64,000 bases of DNA, taken from the NCBI GenBank assembly GCA_024516155.1, contig JAJJXM010000044.1:310001-374000 (forward strand), given 5' to 3'. The notes below the pieces were generated by a model. That model did no database searches, had not been told where the DNA came from, and saw only the letters and a list, made by a program, of their open reading frames with translations. This DNA comes from Pyronema omphalodes (Eukaryota; Ascomycota; Pezizomycetes; Pezizales; Pyronemataceae). The stretch's first letter is position 1; each line of letters opens with the position of its first letter. The position numbers and the translations under genes are program-made. This document shows, piece by piece, positions 35,701-46,749 of this stretch.

Positions 35701-38700
35701 CCGCTTTGATTTTATCTGTTACCGACAAACTCCCCATGGGAGAATTTAATTTATCACGGCTTGTCATATATTGATTAGCTATGATGACTAGTGATGGCAT
35801 CTATTCGGTCTTCGTATTGAATCAAAGGTTGCCTTAATTCCTCGCAACAATCAGATGGCCATCAACACCAGACGACTTTCTACTTGCAAGGCTGGTTTAT
35901 GTCGCCGAATATCTTCAGTGCCGACTAGAAACAGGTTAGTCGGGGTGACTTTTGAGGAAATCCTACCAGCTGTTGAAGTTCTAAGAAACCGGCTGAGACA
36001 ATAATTATTTATCGATTCGATAATTCGCCATCAAATTGATAGTTTTGCCGACGACCACACGATGCACAAACATAGGTAAGTTCCCCAAGGTACATGGTAC
36101 AACGTCCAGCTATCGATAATTGCAGTACATACCTAGATCGTGAATTTGAAATTTACAACGATCCCCCCGCTCTCAGCGGTATCTCGACCCGGGATATTAT
36201 CAACCTGATACTAACTAACATATTAAAGACGCAGTCCCCCATGCGCCTTTTTTTCATGGGATTCTGAGACTTCCAGGGCTTAGCAGGGCTTAGCAGGGCT
36301 TCTCTACATGTTTGGAGACTCTAAGTACTTCGATTCAGCTTCCTGGTTGCTTCGGTATCGTTGCCTTGAACATGTATTTAAAACCGTTTTTTTTAATGTT
36401 GCATCGGTTACACACGGGTTATGGTGACGTACTTGACTTGACTTGACTTGACTATAGCTTGCCTTTTTTCTGGGAAATAAAAAAATAAGCTCACTCAGTC
36501 TTCGTCTTGGAATAGATCACATTTTTTGTTTAGGAAATATAACGTTTAGTCCTTGGTAGTCCTTGGTAGTGGCGACTCTGGTGACTCTGCTCATCGTAAG
36601 TACATCTTGTCGATAACTCGAACCGGGGGGGGGGGGGGGGGGGCGCAAAATTAAGATGGTGAAAACTAACACCTAACACCCGCCACATGCCACATGCCAC
36701 CCGCCACACGAAACTCGAAACTAGAAACTCGCTTACTTATGATCTTTGATCTTTGATCTTCGGTCTTTATATGTATGGTCTCGGATACGGGTGTCGGGTG
36801 TCGTATACACCTGTGGAATTGGATGAGGTGCGTTTCTTTTGTATGGTATGGTATGGTTATTTGAAGACGTGTGGAATGATTCGATATGTATGGTTATTTT
36901 AGGACGTGTGAGATGATATGGGCTCATAGGCTGAAGGTTTGTATATGTAGATACAATACAGTTCGTTGGAAAGATATGCATATATATACTAGGAATGGTA
37001 CATGCTACTACTATACGCCGCGGAGAAATCTTTAAGACTGGAAAGGTACTGGTAGGTACTGGTATGTTGTCGCTTGGTGATGGGTGATGGGTGATGGTGA
37101 TAGGTGATTGTGTTTCGTTCTGTCCCACGCCTTTAAAACTTTAAAAAAAAAAGAACTCACGGCTCAGCCCGAGAAGATTCGTTGTGTGGGTCTATTATTG
37201 TTATAAGCTTTCAGAAATTTAGGATTGGTAAGATAGCTGCTACATAGCTGAGATCTAAGCCGAGCCGACGTTACACAGCGGGCTCAGGGCTGTGGATGAG
37301 GCTGTGGATAAGCCTTAAGGTTCTGTGTGCACTGTGCACGGCTGAGCATTCGAAGGATTATATAGAGGCTGAACTGTCGCGGTCGCTACTCGTGCCAAGG
37401 TACTGGCTTCTTATGGCTCCTTTCGCTAAGGTCCTCTAGGCTGGCCCTAGGATCCTAGAACGGCTCATATGGTGGACTAAGATCATAGAACGGCTCATAT
37501 GGTGACTATAAACCCCGTGGCGTTAACTGGCGTGCGCCGCCTGCTGCTTGCTTGCTTTGCTTGCTTTGCGTGCTTTGCTGAGGCGTTGACTGGTGGGGTG
37601 CTTTTGTCAGATGACATGACGACGACGGACGTTGCTTTGGAACCCTCGGCGATTGGAGGGGTTGACTGTCGACGGGTAATTGATGGCCGTCGCCGTCGTT
37701 GTTTTCAATGCCGCTTTAGGCCGTCTGACGTCTTTGATGATCCGTTCTGTGCTTTCGTCAATACAAAGACAATGAGATATCCATAAGATAAGCCATGCCA
37801 TCGTGATCTTCAATTCTGCTTGCGGTTGGTGTAACCATCTCAATAGACTCAAGCATCAGACATCCCCGCAGTTTAGTGCACTGCAACTACAGCGACTTAT
37901 ACATACATAGCGACTTATAGCAGCTTATAGCAACTTAGCAAGCCCCGCTGAACTAACGGCGTCATCGTCGTAGCAACTGGTGCCGCACCCGACGACGACG
38001 ACGACGACGCATCGAAACCGCAGCTTATCACTTCCCACACCCTCCATCTCCGCATCGCTGCCCTTCGACACATCTCTCACCAACAGAAAGAAGAATATAC
38101 ACACAAACTAAAGGGTCGGTCACTCAACACTTACCACTTACCACTCACCACCCACCATCCACCACCCACCATAACCACCGCAAACACATTGTGTGCAATC
38201 TGTGTACTCTACAATTGACATTCAGACACCCTGTGCGACAATATCATCTACTTACTACTCTACACACCTGGAATACCTACTATATCCCACATACATATCC
38301 ATCTCGAGACCACCAAATAGCCTCAATTCCACCACTGCGACCTGCGACCTGCGACCTGCGCTGAGGCTGCCTGTGACAGTGACAGTACTAGTACTACCAA
38401 CTGCGGGAAGACGCAAACACAAACACAAACACAAACAGCTACACAGTTACTTTTTCATCGAGATCCACCCAAGGCAAACTTAAAGCGAGTTACGTACAAT
38501 ACAACCTATCAGCGACGACGCAGCTGCCATTCTGCAAGCAACACAACAGCAGCAGCTTACCCTCACCGTCACCGTCACCGTCACCCTCACCCTCACCTAG
38601 CAACCTGGCTACCTAGCTACCTAGCAATCTAGCAATCTAGCAACCTAGCAACCTAGCAAGCTTCTGTAGAACATCTAAGCTGTAGATTAAACTACGAAGT

Positions 38701-38964
38701 ACAGAGCGGGGTAATCACCAGCTTCTGTACGGTACAACTCAGCTCCGGACCGCATCCCCCTCCACCCCCCCTCCACCCCCGTCCCCCCCGCTCCGCCCAC
38801 CACCACGGATCAGGAAGCGATATCGCATCATACTCTCAAGTTCGCAATTACGAATCCTCAATTCATATCGCAATTACGAAAAAGCCATATACTTATCTAA
38901 ACGAATTTTTCGAATTTCAAATTCGGAGTAACAATAACCCTGCCTCATAGCTCAATACCCCACC
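29767..38964. other. 9-kb gene-poor region upstream of SDS23
   Basis: No gene is recognised. The left end (to about 30.2 kb) probably contains the promoter and 5' leader of the Zn2Cys6 gene. Between 31 and 36 kb only short, frame-broken ORFs occur. From 36.2 kb on there are many short direct repeats from slippage: a repeated GGGCTTAGCA near 36280, ACTTG units near 36430, TAGTCCTTGG near 36550, a G19 tract at 36625-36643, and CGTCAC/CCTCAC and CTAGCAA units at 38560-38660. The last kilobase is C/A-rich and likely holds the SDS23 promoter and a long 5' leader. Confidence 0.45.
37451..37505. repeat. 31-bp direct repeat, two copies
   Basis: The block GATCCTAGAACGGCTCATAT plus GGTGGACTAA is followed immediately by a second copy that differs at one base (GATCATAGAACGG...). 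Function unknown. Confidence 0.7.
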
Positions 38965-41107
38965 ATGACGTCCCCCAATAACTCAGTCTCCCCGCTTAGC
39001 TCAGCGCGCCAACCCTCTCCCGCTGCTCTCAACTCTCCTCTTAAATCTCCTCTCAATACCCGTCCTTCAACAGGTAGCTTAAGGTCCGCTCCTCCGCCGT
39101 CTCCGAGACAGTCTACTAGACACCCGAGTATTTCCCACTCAATGGCGGATTTGTTGTCTACTCCTCCGCTCCCAAAGCAAGAGAATGTCGTGCCTAGGGA
39201 TTGGAGAACGGTTTCTGTGGGGGAGTTGGTTGATAACCAGGTACTGAGATATGTGGATCTGGATACGCCTGTCGAGACGGCTTGTCAGGTATGTAGGATG
39301 TCTGCGTCTTTGGTTCCTGCGAAGCCGATTGGTTTGTGTGGGCTTTGAGTGGGGCGAATGAAATACGAGTTGTTCAGACTGTAGAGCTCTATTCTGGGCT
39401 TATACTACCACTCCCGAGAACCAGGATAGCTCTTTCCTGATATGCATTCTTTAGAAACAAAGCTGACATCATATTATTACATAGATGCTAATTGACCACA
39501 ACCTCTCATCTTTACCAATTCGGTCTTCGCCCTCGGAGGAATCCATCTGCGGAACTTTTGACTACACTGACTTGAATGCCTTCCTGTTGCTAATCATGGG
39601 TTTATACCAACCAGAAGAAGACGAAGATCTCTCCTCCTTTGAAGAGCTTGCTAAAAAGGCTAGAGCTGGTGGTTCTATCCCTGTTAAACTTGTTAAAGAT
39701 CTCGGAAAGAAGGGTCCCTTTGTGACTATGCCGGAATCTACACCACTTTCGAGGGTGGTGGAGGTGCTGGGATCAGGTGTGCATAGAATTGCTGTGGCGA
39801 AGGAGGGTACGGATAAGGTCATTGGAATGATCTCGCAGCTTAGATTGGTTAGGTTCTTTTGGGACTTTGGGAGGTGCTTTTCGGATATTGAACAGCTGTA
39901 CCCTCAGTCGTTGAGGGAGCTTGGAATTGGGTCTACGAGTGTTATTTCGATTAAGTAAGTCTAAATTTGGCTCTGGGGGTGGAGGGGAAGGTAAATAAAT
40001 AATGAAGGATATGGATGATGTTCGGACGGGGGATGAGATGAGATGACATGGAATGAGCGGTATGAGAAATTGGATTCAAAGACATCCGCTGACCAAACTA
40101 AAAATAGTGGCGATAAAAGAGTTCTAGATGCTCTTGAGGTCATGAACTCGGAAGGAGTATCCTCATTAGCTGTCGTGGATAACCATAATAATGTTGTCGG
40201 TAACATCTCTACTGCAGACGTTAAGGTATGTTCCCCAGTTGAGCTATGTCTTGCACTATTTCTGGAATTCCAGGCCTCTGTGTCCGGCAAACAGCGGAAA
40301 CTAGTAAGTGGAATCAAGGAGCAGCTTACTGACAAACATCATAGCATCTCACCCGATCTTCATCTATCCCGTTGTTGAGAAGCACTTGCTTCCATTTCCT
40401 TACGGTTATCTTGACCGATAGAGGCCTCAATGATGGAAAGGATTCTTACCCGGTTTTCCATGTTAACCCTCAATCGTCACTCGCTCATACTGTTGCCAAG
40501 ATTGTGGCGACACAAGCACACAGGTATGAGAACCCATCCCCATCCCTTTCTTCCATTCCCATTCGCTCTTCTATCTTCGTACTCGGCCAGAGCTCGGGAT
40601 ATTATTCTCCTTCTTTCACTCTCATCCAACCCCGAGAATCCAAAGCAGAAGCTAACATGTAGTTTTCTTAGAATGTGGATTACCGACGCCCCCTCTCCCT
40701 CCTCGACCACTCCCTCCACGCCTTCACTAGGCCCCAGCACAACCCATCCCCTCCCTTCCTCCAGCCCCTCAATCCCAACTCTCCTCTCCACCAGCCCAAC
40801 ACCCATAGTCCCACCCCCAAATCTCTCGCACATGCACTCACCCATGCCACACACGCCCATCATCCCAGGTACCCGAACCTCAGGCCGTCTATCAGGTGTA
40901 GTTAGTCTTACAGATATCCTACACTTGATTGCGAAAACTGCGGGGCTTCAACCAGAGGATCCGAATGAAGCTAGGAAACAGAGAAGGAGAAGCTCCAGTT
41001 GTAGTATGAGAACTAGCTTTGATATGGGTCGTCCGAGTTTGGAACAGTTGAGAGAGTTTAGAGCTGGTGGGGCTTCGGGAGGTGGAGAGAGAGAGATTAG
41101 ACGTTAG
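38965..41107 (+). CDS. SDS23: CBS-domain protein Sds23 (PP2A-related cell-cycle and nutrient regulator)
   Basis: Sds23/Moc1 proteins bind and inhibit PP2A-type phosphatases and link nutrients to mitotic entry, APC/C function and cytokinesis. Five exons are seen: 38965-39288, 39485-39954, 40108-40225, 40345-40523 and 40672-41107 (1527 nt, 508 aa). All introns are GT-AG, 119-196 bp, longer than elsewhere in the window. A Ser/Pro-rich N-terminus (residues 1-70) precedes four CBS repeats; conserved pieces include LIDHNLSSLPIRSS, FDYTDLNAFLLLIMGL, GVHRIAVAKEGTDKVIGMIS, GDKRVLDALEVMNSEGVSSL and NVVGNISTADVK. The fourth CBS motif is split by a roughly 60-residue Ser/Thr/Pro insertion (PSSTTPSTPSLGPS...) before SGRLSGVVSLTDILHLIAK. 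The basic/Ser tail RKQRRRSSSCSMRTS is a likely phosphorylation region. A minisatellite begins 64 bp after the stop. Confidence 0.93.
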
Positions 41108-41170
41108 GTGTGAGGGATGTAGGGGTGGCGGTGGCGGTGGTTGTGTGTGTGTGCGGGGGGAGGGGGGGGG

Positions 41171-41332
41171 GATGATGGGGGAGAATAGGATGATGGGGGA
41201 GAATAGGATGATGGGGGAGAATAGGATGATGGGGGAGAATAGGATGATGGGGGAGAATAGGATGATGGGGGAGAATAGGATGATGGGGGAGAATAGGATG
41301 ATGGGGGAGAATAGGATGATGGGGGAGAATAG
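41171..41332. repeat. 18-bp minisatellite, nine perfect copies
   Basis: The unit GATGATGGGGGAGAATAG is repeated nine times without a mismatch, starting 64 bp downstream of the SDS23 stop codon and preceded by a G-rich tract. It is not in the SDS23 frame. Confidence 0.95.
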
Positions 41333-42185
41333 GATGACGATGGTGATGAAGATAGGAATCGATGAGATAAGGATTGATATCATACCAAATACCTCAAATA
41401 CTTCCTTTTGTACTATTAATCTTTTTTTTTTTTTCTTTCTCTTTTTTTTTCGTTTTGTATCTTTTGTTTCATTTGTTCCTTTTTAGTAGTGGGGCTTATA
41501 TATTATTATTTTTTCTTTCTACTTTCTACTTTTTACTGTTTACTTTTTACTTTTTACTTTTTACTGTTTACTCTACTATTTTTCTTCTCTCTATGTTTTA
41601 TGGGGGACCGAGGGCCGCGGGGGGGGGGGGAGTGAACCAAGGGCGGCGGGTGGAGGAGGGGAGGAGAGAAGGAGAGGAGGGGAAGGAGGAAGAATGGGGG
41701 GAGGGTGTGTTGGTAGTTATTATTATTATTGTTATCAGCCATGTATCGTGTATCGTGTATCGTCTTCTTAAATACCAACAAACATATTAGCATAACAACG
41801 TAACAACATAGTAACGTAACAACATAGTAACGTAGTAAAGTAGTAACATAACAAATTTTCTTCTTCCTCTGTGTCTGTGTCTGTAGGCTTAACTTATGAC
41901 TTCTTTTCTTTTTTGCTTTTCGTTTTTCTATGCTTTGCTTTTCTTCTTTTCTTCTTTTCTTTTCTTCTTCTTTTCTTCTTTGTTTTCTTTTCTTCTGTGC
42001 TATGATTACGATTCATGGTTTGCTATTATAACGATTCATGGGATCCAGTCTACAGTCTCCAACAGCACTGAGAGATTCGGATTTGAGATCCAACATTCGA
42101 CGTTCCAGATTGATTATATATCATATATCATATATTTATTACACAGGTATGTAGATACAGAGATATCACCAGGGACTAGGTTATC

Positions 42186-42318
42186 TGCTTGCTTGCCTGC
42201 CTGCCTGTCTGCTTGCCTGCCTGCCTGCCTGCTTGGCGGCTGGGGAAGAATAAATAAGTCTGTCTGTCTGTCTGTCTGTCTGTCGCTGTCTGTCGCTGTC
42301 TGTCTATCTGTCGCTGTC
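42186..42318. repeat. tetranucleotide repeats (TGCC)n and (CTGT)n
   Basis: An imperfect TGCC/TGCT run (42186-42235) is followed by a CTGT run with CGCTGT interruptions (42259-42318). A related AGCC run lies at 42632-42658. Confidence 0.9.
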
Positions 42319-42867
42319 TACCGGATTCACAGTTGTCTAGTTATACAGTTATAGAGGTGATACAGTTATAGAGATGATACAGTTATGGGGGTGATACACC
42401 GAGGTACTTGAGGGCAATAAGAATAAGAATAAGCATAAAAACAATTAGTGCTATGCAAAGATATGCAAAGATATCCGAGGATGAAAAGAAATAAACATAT
42501 AAAACAAAGCAAACAGAAAAATAAAAATCCGCGAAATGTGGTAGACCTATTATACCATAAAACACCGATAAAGGAAGAAAAGAGAAGAAAAGGAGATGGA
42601 AGTCAAAGGGATGGAGACATGCTTTATATATAGCCAGCCAGCCAGCCAGCCAGCCAGTCATCTAGCTACCAACCCAGTTACAGGAAGAAACTGCATCACA
42701 TCACATTGCGATCCTACGATCTTGGTACTTACAGCCTGCTACTCAACTTCTTCCAGGACAAATCAAGAAATGATAAGAAGCGAGTGTTAAGCAGTAATCA
42801 ACAGACATATATGTATAAAATACAGCATCCCTCGACTCCCCAGTCCCCCCTACAATTCATTCTCTCC

Positions 42868-43055
42868 CTCAATCGCTCCCCATAAGCAGCCCGGCCCATC
42901 AATGAAATTCAAACGCTAGGTAAAATAAATCAAAAATTATGACGCCGAATGATCCGAAGACTGTTCGCACGGGATCGAGCTCTCGTAGTGCAATGAAAGC
43001 CGATCCTGAGGAACTTCCTTATTTATGAGCAAGGAAATCGCGCCCAGGTAAGTAT
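42868..43055 (-). ncRNA. U1: U1 spliceosomal snRNA, copy 1
   Basis: U1 snRNA base-pairs with 5' splice sites and builds the U1 snRNP. Read on the minus strand, the RNA starts ATACTTACCTGGGCGCG, identical at nucleotides 1-11 to the universal U1 5' end. Stem-loop 1 has the loop GCUCAUAAA closed by UUCCUU/AAGGAA. Stem-loop 2, CUUUC-AUUGCACUAC-GAGAG, carries the AUUGCAC loop bound by U1A. Stem-loop 3 is CGAACAGUC-UUCG-GAUCAUUCG. The Sm site AUAAUUUUUGA follows at about 42940-42930. A terminal stem-loop 4 is weaker here (loop UUAU). The 3' end is estimated from that stem. A TATA-like CTACAAGAA lies about 32-40 bases upstream, after a pyrimidine-rich tract. Confidence 0.9.
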
Positions 43056-44036
43056 GAAGAAGAAAGAGGGAGGGAGGGAGGTGGGGTTCTTGTAGAGGAG
43101 TCGGGGTGTGGGGCTTGGCATGCGGTTAAGTTTTGCCGCGGCGGTGCTGAGAGCGGGTTAAGCGACTGTGGGCGTTGATCTAGCGTCTCGGGCGGCGAAT
43201 ATTCGAGGACTCAGGAATGAATCGTCAACCAAACCTATTTGTACAGTACGGAAACTGAGGCTGTAGAGCGAAGGTGGTAGAGTTTGCAAACTTCACGTCA
43301 ATCTTGCGTTTCTATCCTGCCATGGAAACTCGGACTTCTGACGTTTTGCTCCATATCAGCTCAAGAAGATCTTGAGTCTAAATCAGGATATAGGTTTCAT
43401 TGTCCTCGATAATCTGAAGCCAAAGATACTACTGTTGAAGGACGTATCTCTGTCAATGCTGTATATTCTGTAACTCACTATCTATATCCGAAATGGAAAA
43501 CCCCCCCCACATTCCACTTGACTGTGGAAACCCAGTCAGGTGGAACAAGGGGAGGGACCCATCTTTCCATTTTTCATTGTGCTCTACAGCCTGAGCTGGG
43601 GTAACATTACGGGTTTTTGGGTTGACATTTATAGATGTAGGCGGTTTTGCGGAGAAACACAAAGCACTGTAAGCGGAGAAGTTATCGCTGACATAATGCA
43701 CGATATCTTTGCGAGGTCTAAGAAATTGAATTAACGATGATATGGGAGCCTCAAACAGCATAAATCGGCAAATTAGAAATTTAAATTACTGTGAGTAAGA
43801 TTTTCGCAGACACGATACAAGAATGGAAGGGAAAAGCATCGGCAAATCGTATGTAAAGCGCCGGAAAACTGCAACGGGCTGTGGGGATAGAGTGTGAGTT
43901 TCAGACTTAGTGGAGGTGAAAGGAATCAAGGGATCAAAAACTCTTAGGCGGCGTATGCCATCGATCACCTGTTATTGCATCAAAAATATCATCAACTAAG
44001 TAATACACATCATAATTGCGTTGAAACATTTTCTTC

Positions 44037-44222
44037 CTCGATTACTCCCCGTAGGCAGCCATCAATGAAATTCAAAAGCTAAGTATGTACAATAAATCAA
44101 AAATTATGACGCCGAAAAATCCGAAGACTTTTCGCACGGGATCGAGCTCTCGTAGTGCAATGAAAGCCAATCCTGAGGATTTCCCTTATTTATGAGCAAG
44201 GAAATCGCGCCTAGGTAAGTAT
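44037..44222 (-). ncRNA. U1: U1 spliceosomal snRNA, copy 2 (A11 class)
   Basis: The 5' end reads ATACTTACCTAGGCGCG, with A instead of G at nucleotide 11. Stem-loop 1 is extended (GAUUUCCUU pairing with AAGGGAAAUC). Stem-loop 2 has the AUUGCACUAC loop, and stem-loop 3 is a perfect CGAAAAGUC-UUCG-GAUUUUUCG hairpin. The Sm site AUAAUUUUUGA is followed by stem-loop 4 with a GCC-UACG-GGG tetraloop. It is nearly identical to copy 3 in the RNA body. A TATA-like CTACAAGAA lies upstream. All parts needed for function appear intact. Confidence 0.92.
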
Positions 44223-44761
44223 GAAGAAGAAAGAGGGAGGGAGGGAAAGGGGGTTCTTGTAGAGGAGTCGGGGTGTGGGGCTTGGCATGCGGTTAACTTT
44301 TGCCGCGGCGGTGCCGAGAGCGGGTTAAGCGACTGTGGGCGTTGGTTTAGCGTCTCGGGCGGCGAATGTTTGCAAAGGGTCCAGAGATGCGGGGTCAATC
44401 CTCTTTGTACTGGACGCGAGGCTCTAGGGCGAAGGTGGTAAAGGTTTCGGCCTGCACCTCAGTTTTTCATTTTCTATCCTGCCATGGAAACTTGGACTTT
44501 TGTGTTTGCTCCTGATAATCCTTCAATTATCTCAATCTAACCGAGCATTCGGATTGTTATTCTTATAAGCCTTGAAAATAATGATCGCTCGACAGGTCAT
44601 GCTCAACGATCCCAATCGTAAAATATATACTAATTATCATCTCATCAGAACTTACCTTTTTGATAACCGAAGCTTTCGCCGTTCGTAAATTTTCAAGCTG
44701 AAGTACATATGAAATATAGTATCCCTCGAGTATTCAGTTCTTCATATGATAAATTCTCTTC

Positions 44762-44933
44762 CTCGATTACTCCCCGTAGGCAGCCATCAATGAAAAGATA
44801 AAATAAATCAAAAATTATGATGCCGAAAAATCCGAAGACTTTTCGCACGGGATCGAGCTCTCGTAGTGCAATGAAAGCCAATCCTGAGGATTTCCCTTAT
44901 TTATGAGCAAGGAAATCGCGCCTAGGTAAGTAT
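44762..44933 (-). ncRNA. U1: U1 spliceosomal snRNA, copy 3 (A11 class, retrotransposon upstream)
   Basis: The RNA sequence matches copy 2 through stem-loops 1-3, with one base difference next to the Sm site, a shorter Sm-to-stem-loop-4 spacer and an intact UACG stem-loop 4. It carries the ATACTTACCTAGG 5' end. CTATAAGAA, a better TATA-like box than in copies 1 and 2, lies about 33-41 bases upstream. A 1.8-kb retroelement begins about 91-104 bases upstream of nucleotide 1, separating the gene from the upstream block conserved next to copies 1 and 2. Confidence 0.92.
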
Positions 44934-45023
44934 GAAGAAGAAAGAGGGAGGGAGGGAGATGGGGTTCTTATAGAGGAGTCGGAGCCTGAGTCTTGGCATG
45001 CGGTCAATTTTTGCCGCGGCGGT

Positions 45024-45037
45024 ATCGAGAGCTTTAA
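45024..45037. repeat. left target-site duplication of the retroelement
   Basis: ATCGAGAGCTTTAA, repeated at 46825-46838 directly after the (ATCA)n tail. Confidence 0.85.
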
Positions 45038-45257
45038 ATCAGAGCGGATCCACCGACCTCCATCCTCCACCTTTCTTACTGGACGACCCTACGTTCTGCA
45101 GAAAGAGCACCGAAATCACCGATTTTTCCATTGGATTCGGACTCTCAGCACTCGGCTGCGTACCTCTGTGAAGTTCCAGAGAGATTCACGTAGATTTCGT
45201 CGATTTCTATCGTGAAACCAGAGTTACCCTTCCTCTTGGCGTTCCTGACCAAGCGAA

Positions 45258-46508
45258 ATGCCACGGAAACACCGCTCGAATAACGCCGCACGACTGAAAC
45301 AGTCAGGCAACGCCTTTCACGCACTTGGAGACCTTCCTCTCGATGAGACCAATCCTACTCTTGATGGAAGCAACAATGGAGATGACGATGATGAATTGTC
45401 ACTCTTGCAGGTTCTTCGGGCAACGAATGCGACCCTGGCAAAAACAGCTTTCCTATGGGGTGACACGACAAAAGAAATGGTGAATTATATCCATAGAACC
45501 TCGGAGACAACAAAAGAAATCCGTGATACAATTGTCCGGATGGATGAATGTACCAATGCACACCTCGAGCACTTCAACAATATGTTAGAAGGTACCCTGA
45601 AGCAGATGGAGGCAGTGTTGTCTGAGAACACTATACTGCGCCAGGCGAATGAGGCCTCCAGAGCAGAAACGGCAGCCCTCAAAGTTGCCGTGGACGCCCT
45701 CACACAGAAATTCGACGAGCACACAGCAAAGTCAGCCCCTCCCTCCCCGGAGATCATGGCCCCCTCTGCCTCAATGGAGGAGATGACAACGCAACTGTCC
45801 ATCGTACACAATGATATCCAAGATGTCTTGGATGCTGTTCTCAACCCGAACACTAAGAGAAAGCGACGCTCCGGCCATCAAGACATCGAACCAACATCTG
45901 ACACAACCCAACGACTAATGACCCATAAACAACGACGCAATGCATCACCAGAGCATAGCTTGATGCACTCGATACATGCAACCACCACTGCCCAGGACAA
46001 ACTTGATGCTCTAAAGATCAAGTATCCCCCATGTTCACCTGCCATAACCCCAACCGAAACATTACCCAACTCTCTTCCTCAAGTATCTCCTCAGGTCACA
46101 CCTCTACCGGACGTCCCTAGCACTGCCCCTGCCGAAGGCGAAGGTTGGAAGATAGTGGAAGGCAAGACAATGCGGAGGAAGAAGAGAAGTGAACAGACAA
46201 GCAACCAGAAGGCAGCTCCAAATAACGACAATACCCCAACAACAAAGACTGGTAGGAGGGGAAAGAGCACCTACCAACCCAAACCAACGACTACTCCCAC
46301 AAAGAAAACCTGGGCAGAGGTTGTCAAAAGTGGAGGAATTAATGTCCAGATTGTCTTAGGCAATGACCACCTTCAACTAATCACACCGACGACAAGAGCC
46401 CGAAGAGAGAGGCAAGGAGGGGCAGCGCGAAGGCTCAAAAAGAAGGCCCGAGCAGGCGGAGGGACGGAGGAGGAGAGAAGGGGAAGAAGTAGCCCGACAG
46501 TAGTATAA
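45258..46508 (+). CDS. LINE ORF1-like protein of the retroelement
   Basis: A 416-codon intact frame. It begins MPRKHRSNNAARLKQSGNAF, with a basic N-terminus. Residues about 65-155 (HRTSETTKEIRDTIVRMDEC ... LSENTILRQANEASRAETAA) form a long predicted coiled coil, as in LINE ORF1 RNA-binding proteins that trimerise. The second half is basic and Pro/Thr-rich; TWAEVVKSGGINVQIVLGND resembles segments before the zinc knuckles of Tad-clade ORF1 proteins. No CCHC knuckles are visible and the tail is Arg/Gly/Glu low complexity, so the C-terminus may be deleted. The frame is undamaged, implying a recent insertion. The family assignment is inferred from structure, not from a database search. Confidence 0.65.
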   Translation: MPRKHRSNNAARLKQSGNAFHALGDLPLDETNPTLDGSNNGDDDDELSLLQVLRATNATLAKTAFLWGDTTKEMVNYIHRTSETTKEIRDTIVRMDECTNAHLEHFNNMLEGTLKQMEAVLSENTILRQANEASRAETAALKVAVDALTQKFDEHTAKSAPPSPEIMAPSASMEEMTTQLSIVHNDIQDVLDAVLNPNTKRKRRSGHQDIEPTSDTTQRLMTHKQRRNASPEHSLMHSIHATTTAQDKLDALKIKYPPCSPAITPTETLPNSLPQVSPQVTPLPDVPSTAPAEGEGWKIVEGKTMRRKKRSEQTSNQKAAPNNDNTPTTKTGRRGKSTYQPKPTTTPTKKTWAEVVKSGGINVQIVLGNDHLQLITPTTRARRERQGGAARRLKKKARAGGGTEEERRGRSSPTVV

Positions 46509-46681
46509 GGCCCAAGAAAAGAAAAAAGAAAAAAAAAAAAAAAAAAAAAAAAGGATTTAGATGTGGAGGGAAGGGAAGAGGAATGAGGTGAATGACTAGG
46601 CGGAATAATAATTGAGCGTACAGGGCTCTAGACTATATTGACGCGAAAGAAAATCAGCATGGAGAACACCAGGGTGCTGTG

Positions 46682-46749
46682 GCCCCAAACAATGAAGAAT
46701 GCTCTGGGGCTTTTCCCAGTAGGCCTCCGGGATTACAGACCGGGGCCTA
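46682..46749 (+). other. two hairpins in the 3' region of the retroelement
   Basis: GCCCC ... GGGGC closes a hairpin at 46682-46710, and TAGGCCTCC ... GGGGCCTA another at 46720-46749. They lie about 75-140 bases before the tail. LINE 3' ends are often recognised by reverse transcriptase through such stems; that role is inferred. Confidence 0.55.

Larger units (their letters stand above)
41108..42867. other. simple-sequence-rich region between SDS23 and the U1 array
   Basis: Contains the SDS23 3' UTR, the 18-bp minisatellite, long T/C-rich tracts (41400-41590 and 41890-42000), a G12 tract at 41619-41630 and tetranucleotide repeats. No gene is seen. Frames here (for example 41067-41486) are products of the repeats. 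Confidence 0.5.

Noticed and set aside
41171..41332. CRISPR-like array
   Set aside because: Units are contiguous with no spacers, and the DNA is eukaryotic; it is a minisatellite.
41067..41486. Protein with GENRMM repeats
   Set aside because: The frame is produced by the 18-bp minisatellite and is out of frame with SDS23.
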